A stretch of DNA of 28,394 nucleotides from a virus. The DNA lies in IMG/VR virus record IMGVR_UViG_3300035699_000224, positions 1 to 28,394 of that record, one strand, 5' to 3'. Positions 22,954 to 28,394 of the stretch are shown piece by piece; the first letter of the stretch is position 1, and every line of letters begins with the position of its first letter. The notes under the pieces were generated by a model that saw only the letters and a program-made list of their open reading frames with translations, was not told the DNA's origin and made no database searches. The translations under genes were made by a program, and so were the position numbers.

Positions 22954-23851
22954 GGCCCTGCTCCTGTTGGTATTGAGTCAGTTGGTGATGATCCAGCGGG
23001 GCATCCGGCGCCTGCCAGTCAAACGCTCGCAACGGCATCCGGCTGGGCAGCTTGACCCCGACCTCCGGGTTGCTCCATACGCCATAGACCGGGGTGGCGA
23101 AAATCAGCTGTTGCAGCTCACGCACCAGCATTGCCAGGCTTAACCCTTCAACGCGAGACGTGCCTTTATTCATTTTGGCACCGGTCTTTTCTTTCGCGGA
23201 GTTCTTGTAATAGAAGGACTGAATATCCTTGATCACGGCGCTTTGCAGACGCGGCTTCATGGCATTTATTTCCTGCACAATGGCTTCGTGATCGGCAGGG
23301 TGACTGATAAAGCGCGTCTGGAAGAAGTACAGCCCTTTTTCATAGACCCGACTTTGACGCAGCTTGCCGTGTCGAAAGCCGGCTTTCAGGTCAAACGGGT
23401 TGAACTTCGCCATGCTGCTTTGTATCTCGCAGTAGCGAAAGCCGTACATGCGCATCGCCAGGTTAACCATGCGGTAAGACACCCCGGTGCCGCGGTACAA
23501 GGTATCGGTGACAATGCGCGAGGCCCGGGTCATGTTGTTATTCAGCCACTTGGCGCGATGCACATTGGTAAAGTGCGTGTCATTGCCGGGTTTGAGCTTG
23601 GGAAACAGATCATGACGTGGCCCCAGCATCAATGACACCGGGCAGAACACGATCACACCCACCAACCGGCCATCGCCCGTCATGCAGCGGTAATACTGCG
23701 GTCCCGCCGGCAATGCCTCCGCTTTGTAGTGCAGCGCGTGGAGCACTTCCCAGTCAGCGCGTGACCCGCGCTCGACATACATATCATCTACCAGCGTAAA
23801 CGTCCCACGCGCACTCTCAGAGCGCTTTACGGTGATCTCAGGGTTGGGCAT
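22919..23851 (-). CDS. GNAT-fold protein, candidate DNA base-modification enzyme (COG2401/Mom-like)
   Basis: Residues about 30-175 of this 310-residue protein match the GNAT fold: strand pair GRLVGVIVFCPV (61-72), the acyl-CoA loop in SRIVTDTLYRGTGVSYRMV (R120-x-x-G123), a following helix LAMRMYG, and a late strand/helix MAKFNPFDLKAGFRHG (147-162). The 'NPF...AGF' step is, from memory, typical of GNAT domains that are fused to an ABC ATPase in COG2401 proteins. The phage Mu modification enzyme Mom also has a GNAT fold. An HYKA motif near 41 lies where these families carry HY. Residues 185-310 are an extra domain of unknown role. It overlaps its upstream gene by 14 nt and shares an operon with an ABC ATPase. 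Substrate and reaction are unknown. Confidence 0.7.
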   Translation of the reverse strand: MPNPEITVKRSESARGTFTLVDDMYVERGSRADWEVLHALHYKAEALPAGPQYYRCMTGDGRLVGVIVFCPVSLMLGPRHDLFPKLKPGNDTHFTNVHRAKWLNNNMTRASRIVTDTLYRGTGVSYRMVNLAMRMYGFRYCEIQSSMAKFNPFDLKAGFRHGKLRQSRVYEKGLYFFQTRFISHPADHEAIVQEINAMKPRLQSAVIKDIQSFYYKNSAKEKTGAKMNKGTSRVEGLSLAMLVRELQQLIFATPVYGVWSNPEVGVKLPSRMPLRAFDWQAPDAPLDHHQLTQYQQEQGHATDTETAPDS

Positions 23852-24149
23852 GGGCTTGTCTCATTTTATGGTACATGCGACCAATGCCGTTGACGTCGCT
23901 TGGCGTCGTCTGTTGATTGGCGCTATCGAGTTTCAAATAGAAATCTTCGGACGACTCGGGAATCAGAATGATACCGGTCTGCAGGTCCACCTTGTCCACC
24001 GCCTCATCCAGCACGGCTTTGAGGTCATTAATGATTTGCTTGTTGCGGGCAATATCAATGCCGGACTGAGCCGGCTGTTTTTCGTCCCGACTTTGCGCCT
24101 TCACCTTCTTGCGATTTTTAAAATCAACGTGTATCAGAGCGGCTGACAT
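23838..24149 (-). CDS. Small protein of unknown function in the GNAT/ABC operon
   Basis: This 103-residue protein uses the ATG at 24149, which has AAGGA 9 nt upstream; the open frame extends 17 codons further up without support. The N-terminus is basic (HVDFKNRKKVKAQSRDEK), the middle is a helix (RNKQIINDLKAVLDEAVDKV), and the rest is mixed (TGIILIPESSEDFYLKLD). I recognise no family. It lies between the ATPase and GNAT genes and overlaps the GNAT start by 14 nt, so it is likely co-translated and may be an accessory subunit. Confidence 0.6.
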   Translation of the reverse strand: MSAALIHVDFKNRKKVKAQSRDEKQPAQSGIDIARNKQIINDLKAVLDEAVDKVDLQTGIILIPESSEDFYLKLDSANQQTTPSDVNGIGRMYHKMRQAHAQP

Positions 24150-24154
24150 ACTGG

Positions 24155-24247
24155 CTAATCCTTGTAATGGGCAGGCAGCGGCGCACCGCAAAACCCGCAT
24201 TGGCTGTCGCTTTGGCTAAGCGCGGGGTGCGAGTGATTCAGTGACAT
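24155..24247 (-). CDS. Possible 30-residue CxxC miniprotein
   Basis: A short frame overlaps the end of the ATPase gene and runs into the gap before the next gene. It encodes MSLNHSHPALSQSDSQ, then CGFCGAPLPAHYKD. The CxxC plus nearby His residues could bind zinc, as in tiny phage zinc-knuckle proteins. No ribosome binding site is visible, and the frame shares codons with the ATPase end, so it may be chance. It fills an otherwise unexplained 66-nt gap and its stop is 5 nt before the next ATG. Confidence 0.25.
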   Translation of the reverse strand: MSLNHSHPALSQSDSQCGFCGAPLPAHYKD

Positions 24248-24956
24248 TGCGCACAGGCGGCGCTTCAGCATTGACAGCTTCGGGAGCTTGTTTAGCGCTG
24301 ATGCAGGTCGGACACTGCCCCGTTTCCGCGAAGCGGCTAACAGCAACCCGGTCCTGGTAGTGTTTTTCGACAAACAGATTTGGACCCAGCTCGTCAATGA
24401 GGTCTCGATGGGTGGTAGCCACCACGACGATAGCGCCGACCGAGCGAGCCATTTTTTGCAGATTGAACGCGACGACGCGGGCAGTGATGCGGTCGAGGAC
24501 GGCACCAAACTCGTCAGCAACCCAAACCCGAGCGTCAGAGTGGATAAGTTTTGCAATTCTAAATCGGTACAACTGGCCATCTGACAACTCCTTGGGCCGG
24601 CGAATAAACAGGTAGGCGTCGTTAAGACCGGCAGCGGAGAGAATGCGAATGGCGTCATTGGTATCCTTGCCGATCTGATCGATCAGCGGGCAGTCTTCCA
24701 GCGCTACGTCATCGATATTGGCAACTTTGAACTGCTCACTGAGCTTGGCGGAGGCTTCCCGCAGGAGCACCGACTTGCCGGAGCCGGACTGACCGGTGAT
24801 GTACACCATATCGCCCGGGTTAATCTCCAGCTCCAGGTTGTCGTACAGCACAAAATCTTTGGCTTCCAACCCCAGTCCAAAGGCTTCGGCGCATTCCAGC
24901 ACCCGCTCAGAGCGCTTGGTGACGGTCTTGAATGATTTGCTGACGGTAAACTTCAC
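24216..24956 (-). CDS. Soluble ABC-type ATPase, candidate partner of the GNAT protein
   Basis: This 246-residue protein is a single ABC ATPase domain with all key motifs: Walker A GQSGSGKS (55-62), Q-loop near Q94, signature LSDGQ (124-128; variant of LSGGQ), Walker B VWVADEF (144-150, with D148-E149), D-loop AVLDR (152-156) and switch His in TTHRD (H183). There is no membrane segment and no permease gene nearby, so it is not a transporter part. The wording DEFGAVLDR and a short helical subdomain recall COG2401 proteins, in which such an ATPase is fused to a GNAT domain. The C-terminus has a CPTC pair (215-218). It overlaps the upstream ParB-like gene by 4 nt (ATGA). A DNA-remodelling or ATP-gated modification role is inferred. 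Confidence 0.8.
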   Translation of the reverse strand: MKFTVSKSFKTVTKRSERVLECAEAFGLGLEAKDFVLYDNLELEINPGDMVYITGQSGSGKSVLLREASAKLSEQFKVANIDDVALEDCPLIDQIGKDTNDAIRILSAAGLNDAYLFIRRPKELSDGQLYRFRIAKLIHSDARVWVADEFGAVLDRITARVVAFNLQKMARSVGAIVVVATTHRDLIDELGPNLFVEKHYQDRVAVSRFAETGQCPTCISAKQAPEAVNAEAPPVRNVTESLAPRA

Positions 24957-25618
24957 AGGCAGTGATCCTCGACGTATTGCGATAGCGCCGCAGCACCATC
25001 CAGCTCGGTTTCAGATTCCGCAACGACCACCAGTCGGCTTAAAATCAGGCGCTGTTCGTTGCTGACGTTCTTAAAGCCCAGAACCTCATTAATCGGGAAC
25101 GTCTTGCCCTTTGCTGATTTCGCTTTTTTCTCTGTTTCTTCACGCTGTTGCTCCACTTCCTGCTGAATGTCCGCGGTGAGCGAGTCCAGGTTCATATCCC
25201 CGAGTTCTTCGGTGGCAAACGTCAGGTCGCGTTCGTCGAAGAACATCGACATATCGAAGTCACCGCTGAGGTGCAGCCCTTGCAGTTCTTCCGACATAAG
25301 CCCGGTGTCGTATTCCGAGCGTGCGGTTTCATTGTCGGCGAGGCGGTAAGCTCTTACTTGTTCGTCAGTAAGATCGGAGCGCACAACCACCGGTACTTTT
25401 TCCATATTCAGAGACAGCGCCGCAAGACGCCGGCCATGGCCGTTGATAATGGTGCCGTCGATTTCCACTTCGATCGGCGAGGCGTTCCAGCCAAATTCCC
25501 TGATTGAGTTGGCAATCTTTTTCACCTGCTCTTTGGGGTGCTTTTTGGCGTTTTTCTCATACGGCTGCAGGTCTTTTATCAGCCATGCTTCGACTTTCAG
25601 TTTGCTGGGCTCAGTCAT
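24953..25618 (-). CDS. ParB/sulfiredoxin-fold protein (second of the pair)
   Basis: This 221-residue protein uses the ATG at 25618 (GAGAG about 5 nt upstream). The ParB-like N-terminal domain spans residues 8-105: AWLIKDLQPYEKNAKKHP, then VEIDGTIINGHGRRLAAL with the GHGRR box (60-64), then VVVRSDLTDEQVRAYRLADN. Such domains occur in partition proteins, CTPases and nucleases, and are very common beside phage terminase and methylase genes. The C-terminal part (about 130-221) is acidic, then ends in a small conserved-looking unit (TFPINEVLGF...SRLVVVAESE). It overlaps the ATPase gene by 4 nt. Whether it cuts DNA, hydrolyses nucleotide or only binds DNA is not visible. Confidence 0.8.
   Translation of the reverse strand: MTEPSKLKVEAWLIKDLQPYEKNAKKHPKEQVKKIANSIREFGWNASPIEVEIDGTIINGHGRRLAALSLNMEKVPVVVRSDLTDEQVRAYRLADNETARSEYDTGLMSEELQGLHLSGDFDMSMFFDERDLTFATEELGDMNLDSLTADIQQEVEQQREETEKKAKSAKGKTFPINEVLGFKNVSNEQRLILSRLVVVAESETELDGAAALSQYVEDHCL
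25353..25372. repeat. Possible intragenic operator-like palindrome, copy 7
   Basis: CTTACTTG TTCG TCAGTAAG lies inside the second ParB-like gene. It shares 6-bp arms CTTACT/AGTAAG and the same 8-nt spacing with copy 1 at 12043. Since it is in coding sequence it may be chance. Confidence 0.35.
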
Positions 25619-25757
25619 GATCGCTCTCATCGGTTTCAAAGTTGTCGGTGTTGCGCCAGGACAGGTCATCCTCCGGGTTCATGTCGTCACCTTCGGCTTC
25701 CGCCTCTCGAATGATTTCCTCCATGAGTTCGATCAGCTCTGTTTTGCGAGTAGCCAT
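25611..25757 (-). CDS. 48-residue acidic protein between the ParB-like genes
   Basis: A short frame runs from ATG 25757 to TGA 25611-25613, encoding MATRKTELIELMEEIIREAE, then a strongly acidic tail with DDMNPEDDLSWRNTDN. It fills the gap between the ParB-like genes, overlapping the upstream gene by 25 nt and the downstream start by 8 nt, so the three are probably translationally coupled. Composition (many Glu/Asp, an amphipathic helix at 5-22) suggests a small helical partner or DNA mimic, but no family is recognised. It fits codon use and spacing of a genuine gene better than chance. Confidence 0.6.
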   Translation of the reverse strand: MATRKTELIELMEEIIREAEAEGDDMNPEDDLSWRNTDNFETDESDHD

Positions 25758-26410
25758 ACCAGCGCATCCCCGGAATTGGTGAGTGAGTCCGACTCGGTAA
25801 AGCCTTGCGCTTTGCAGGTGGACTGCACGGTTTCCTTGATCGTCTCCACATCATCAATCGCCACTTTGAAGCGCATGATTTCATGGGTCTTGGAAGGCTT
25901 GTCTTTGATACCCAGGTCGATTTCGTCGTTGTCGAATTCGTCGGTATCAAAGTCGTTGTCGAGGTTATCCAGCTCGTTTTCCAATTCGTGATCGAAGTAG
26001 CCGGAAATTTCGGACTCATCAATGGGCAGGATAGCCAGCAGGTCTTCAACGGTGCCGATGCCACCGGCAAGCAGCTCGCCCATCTTTTCGTGGTTGTCTT
26101 CACCGTAGCGCCCGTTATCAAGCAGTGTGATGCGCTTGGCCCGGGCCTCGTCGATGGTGCCCAGATTGGTTGCCGGCACCTTACCGATGCCCAATGCAAT
26201 CGCTTCTTCAACGCGGTGTGCGCCACCAATAATCTCCAGCGTACCGTCTGATAAAGTGCGCACCAGTACCGGCTTGAAAAAGCCCTCTTGCTGAAGACTG
26301 TTGCGGATTTTCTCGCGATTGATAGGGTCCACTTCGTTCGGATTCCAGACGTTGGGCTGCAAATCGCGGGGATCGACTTCAACCTGTGGGTAAATCGTTG
26401 CTTGCGTCAT
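25733..26410 (-). CDS. ParB/sulfiredoxin-fold protein (first of the pair)
   Basis: This 225-residue protein has a ParB-like domain at residues 5-105: VEVDPRDLQPNVWNPNEVD, a helix with IRNSLQQEGFFKPVLVR, and IIGGAHRVEEAIALG with the GGAHR box (62-66). An Asp/Glu-rich linker (about 130-168) leads to a C-terminal unit starting KPSKTHEIMRFKV. The ATG at 26410 (MTQATIY) is chosen because it starts just before the domain; ATGs at 26428 and 26506 are in frame, but the latter lies beyond the operator-like site. None has a good ribosome binding site. It is first in the operon and divergent from the helicase. It differs clearly from the second ParB-like protein, so the pair is not a simple recent duplication. 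Confidence 0.8.
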   Translation of the reverse strand: MTQATIYPQVEVDPRDLQPNVWNPNEVDPINREKIRNSLQQEGFFKPVLVRTLSDGTLEIIGGAHRVEEAIALGIGKVPATNLGTIDEARAKRITLLDNGRYGEDNHEKMGELLAGGIGTVEDLLAILPIDESEISGYFDHELENELDNLDNDFDTDEFDNDEIDLGIKDKPSKTHEIMRFKVAIDDVETIKETVQSTCKAQGFTESDSLTNSGDALVWLLAKQS

Positions 26411-26425
26411 AAATGCTGTACCATA

Positions 26426-26445
26426 CATAGTGTTTAGTAAGTATG
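26426..26445. repeat. Operator-like palindrome, copy 6 (divergent promoter region)
   Basis: CATAGTGT TTAG TAAGTATG: the right arm is perfect, the left arm 5/8. It lies in the 66-bp gap between the divergent ParB-like gene and the helicase. On the plus strand TATGAT (26442-26447) overlaps its edge and could be a -10 hexamer for the helicase gene; the -35 is weak. Confidence 0.6.
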
Positions 26446-26476
26446 ATCTACCAAAATTATGAAGACAAGGCAAATC

Positions 26477-28177
26477 ATGTCCATACCAGTCATCAAAATC
26501 GTTCACAATCCGGTCACTGCGAAAGTTATTGAGCCGTCTCGCGACGTGCGCTTGCTGATCAGTGAGCTGTTATCGTACAAAGTGCCCGGCTCTGAGCACA
26601 TGCCCACGATGAACTGGGATGGCGTTACCAGCCTGTACCAGATGAAGACCAACACCTTCCCCGCCGGCTTTGTGCGCTTTGTGCGCCGCAAGCTGACCCG
26701 GGCGGGCTACAAGGTGCGGGTTCATTGCAAGCCGGCTCCTGAGCCACTGGGACCGACTCATCCTAAAGTCGATGACTTCCCGGAAGACCCACGCTATGAC
26801 TACCAGCCGGAAGTGGTCGAGCGCCTGCTGTCGCTGAAGGGCTTGATAGCGATGATCAGTACCGGCGGCGGCAAATCAAAGTGCTTTAAGCTCGCTGCCG
26901 AGCGCATTGGTCGCCCTACCCTGTTCGTCACCACCCGCAAATCACTCATGTATCAGATGGCTGAAGACTACGGGGAAACGATCGGCAAGCCCTTTGGCAT
27001 CATGGGGGATGGCATCTGGGAGCCCAAACCCGATGGCGTGAACTTCGCGATTGTGGATACGCTGGTTGCTCGCCTGGAAAAACTCAGCTTTCGCACCGAA
27101 GTGGAAAAGGAGGTCGAGCGTTGGCAGGATAAAATCGACACCAAGGTGCAGGAATTAGCGAAATCCAAAGGCTTGCCCGCTGCCGAAAATATGATGCGCT
27201 CCATGCCACCGGAGTTGCGCAAGAAGCTTTCACAGATTCGCCAGCTTGTGGAAAGCAAAAATCCACTGGATGAAAAAGCGGTGGAGTCCCGGGTCAATGC
27301 GAAAATCAAGCATCATGAGGTCATGCGCAAGCAGGCGCTCGATCTGCTCAGCAAGATTGAATTTCTCACCCTTGAGGAAGCGCACGAAGTCGGCTCCGAC
27401 AGCTTCTTTTTGATTTCGCAAGCGTGTGTGAGTGCGCACTACCGGTTGGCGCTCACCGCGACACCCTTCATGCGGGATGATCAGGGCGCCAACATGCGTT
27501 TGATGGCGGCAACCGGTCCCATCGGCATCAAGGTGAGCGAAAAGCTGCTCATTGATCGCGGTATTCTGGCTAAGCCCTATTTCAAGTTCATCAAAAGCAA
27601 GGCGCCTGCCGGTGTCGCTCGCGGCACCAAGTACCAGACCGCCTACAGCAAGTGTATCGTCGAAAACACCTGGCGCAATCACCAGATCGTCAGCGAAGTA
27701 GAGCACTTTAAACGGCATGATTTAACCTCGATGGTGCTGGTGCAGCAGACCAAACATGGCAAGAATCTCGAAAAGATGATGCGCAATGTCGGACTCAAGG
27801 CGCGCTTTATCTCCGGTGAATCCAATCAGGACAAACGCTCAGAGGCGCTGGAGCAGCTTAAAACCGGCGCACTGGACGTACTGATTGGCTCGACGATACT
27901 CGATGTAGGCGTGGACGTACCCAGTGTGGGTGCGGTGATACTGGCAGGCGGTGGCAAAGCGGAGGTCTCCACACGTCAGCGCATCGGTCGCGGCTTGCGC
28001 GCGAAAAAGAAAGGCCCGAATATCTGCTTCATCATTGATTTCGAGGATCAGGGTAATAATCATCTGGTGCGCCACTACAAAGAGCGGCGTCGAATCATCG
28101 AGGAAACACCGGGTTTCGTTGAGGGTATCGTCAAGCACTTCGACTTTGAAAAGCTGGGCTTTGGGGAAGCGGCATAA
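26477..28177 (+). CDS. SF2 DEAD/DEAH-type helicase (UvsW/RadD-like) with an internal insertion
   Basis: The frame opens at 26459, but the ATG at 26477 (MSIPVIKIV) is preferred since AAGG lies 6 nt upstream; this gives 566 residues. Numbered from the longer start, motif I is STGGGKS (134-140), motif II EEAH (306-309), motif III TATPF (333-337), motif V STILDVGVDVP (478-488) and motif VI QRIGRGLR (507-514). An N-terminal region (about 45-90) with WDGVTSLY and FPAGFVRFV recalls the small T4 UvsW N-terminal domain. Such helicases remodel forks and recombination intermediates. Oddities are EEAH instead of DEAH/DECH and a charged helical insert of about 90 residues (208-298) between motifs Ib and II. 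It is the only large plus-strand gene here, divergent from the ParB operon. Confidence 0.88.
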   Translation: MSIPVIKIVHNPVTAKVIEPSRDVRLLISELLSYKVPGSEHMPTMNWDGVTSLYQMKTNTFPAGFVRFVRRKLTRAGYKVRVHCKPAPEPLGPTHPKVDDFPEDPRYDYQPEVVERLLSLKGLIAMISTGGGKSKCFKLAAERIGRPTLFVTTRKSLMYQMAEDYGETIGKPFGIMGDGIWEPKPDGVNFAIVDTLVARLEKLSFRTEVEKEVERWQDKIDTKVQELAKSKGLPAAENMMRSMPPELRKKLSQIRQLVESKNPLDEKAVESRVNAKIKHHEVMRKQALDLLSKIEFLTLEEAHEVGSDSFFLISQACVSAHYRLALTATPFMRDDQGANMRLMAATGPIGIKVSEKLLIDRGILAKPYFKFIKSKAPAGVARGTKYQTAYSKCIVENTWRNHQIVSEVEHFKRHDLTSMVLVQQTKHGKNLEKMMRNVGLKARFISGESNQDKRSEALEQLKTGALDVLIGSTILDVGVDVPSVGAVILAGGGKAEVSTRQRIGRGLRAKKKGPNICFIIDFEDQGNNHLVRHYKERRRIIEETPGFVEGIVKHFDFEKLGFGEAA

Positions 28178-28201
28178 TAGCAATCAAAACAGGAGAGTGA
28201 G

Positions 28202-28373
28202 GTGGCAAATTCTGAGCGCTTGAAGGCAGAAATCAGTTTTCGGGAAAAAACTATTGATATTCGCTCTGGCGATGATCGCGGCTATGTCAGGCTGGATTGC
28301 TACTAACTTTGACAAGGCGGAAACTTGGGCGCTGATACTGGGATTATTTGCCACGGTAATTCTCACGGCTTAA
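28202..28373 (+). CDS. Small two-helix membrane protein, apparently frameshifted at an A6 run
   Basis: GTG at 28202 has AGGAG 6 nt upstream and reads VANSERLKAEISFREK, then goes out of frame and stops at 28304. A second frame continues LLIFALAMIAAMSGWIATNF and DKAETWALILGLFATVILTA to a TAA at 28371-28373: two membrane helices with a charged turn. Removing one A from the A6 run (28245-28250) joins them as ...FREK-LLIFALAM..., a natural 56-residue protein with a basic/acidic head and a two-helix hairpin. Either a base was gained (mutation or sequencing error) or expression uses slippage. Function unknown; small phage membrane proteins may act in lysis timing or superinfection exclusion. Confidence 0.5.
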
Positions 28374-28394
28374 CTCTGTATATCAGCATTGGAG

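Noticed and set aside
24155-24658. Minus-strand ORF of 167 codons overlapping the ABC ATPase
   Set aside because: Out-of-frame shadow of the ATPase, which has every expected motif. Only its last 30 codons were kept as a low-confidence separate possibility.
25687-26382. Minus-strand ORF of 231 codons overlapping the first ParB-like gene
   Set aside because: Out-of-frame shadow rich in Ser/Trp/Arg; the ParB-like frame has the GGAHR box and proper domain structure.
28373-28394. LexA-box-like CTGTATAT near the right edge
   Set aside because: Only one half-site is present; the required ACAG half is missing.

Overview
The window is part of a tailed dsDNA bacteriophage (or prophage) genome; no host housekeeping genes, tRNAs, rRNAs, CRISPR arrays or insertion sequences were seen. 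Gene order and protein families indicate a siphovirus: a separate scaffold, a short HK97-fold-like capsid protein, and a lambda-type tail (frameshifted G/GT chaperone, tape measure, M, L, NlpC/P60 part of K, then J). The sequence has bacterial Shine-Dalgarno sites and moderate-to-high GC. A proteobacterial, probably gammaproteobacterial, host is likely by family resemblance, but nothing in the window proves it.

Layout. Almost everything is on the minus strand. Positions 21422 down to 1 form one long structural module read right to left: small and large terminase, portal, scaffold, major capsid, a set of head-completion/neck proteins, tail terminator, tail tube, G/GT chaperones, tape measure, M, L, NlpC/P60, a 2029-residue J protein, and the start of a further fibre gene cut by the left edge. 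Most junctions overlap or abut, as expected for translational coupling. Upstream of the small terminase gene (21423-22632) lies a mostly non-coding region with a promoter, a leader hairpin, short direct repeats and one doubtful ORF; it is the best place for a packaging (cos/pac) site.

Positions 26410 down to 22633 form a second minus-strand operon that ends in a clear rho-independent terminator (22559-22584): ParB-like protein, a 48-residue acidic protein, second ParB-like protein, an isolated ABC-type ATPase, a small protein, a GNAT-fold protein, and a small winged-helix-like protein. Pairing a soluble ABC ATPase with a GNAT protein recalls COG2401 proteins (the two domains fused) and, more distantly, the GNAT-fold DNA modification enzyme Mom. 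I read this operon as a candidate DNA modification or DNA-processing cassette. Divergently, on the plus strand, is a UvsW/RadD-like SF2 helicase with an unusual insertion and an EEAH Walker B box, followed by a small membrane protein that appears frameshifted at an A6 run.

Regulation. A 20-bp palindrome, consensus CATACTTA-N4-TAAGTATG, occurs at six gene junctions (12043, 13817, 15864, 19572, 21525, 26426), with a possible seventh inside a CDS (25353). One copy covers the -35 box of the best promoter in the window, upstream of the terminase genes; another lies in the divergent promoter region of the modification-like operon and helicase. Two others abut hairpins directly after the major capsid and tail tube genes. 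This looks like a phage-wide operator set. It and the GNAT/ABC/ParB operon are the two most interesting features here.
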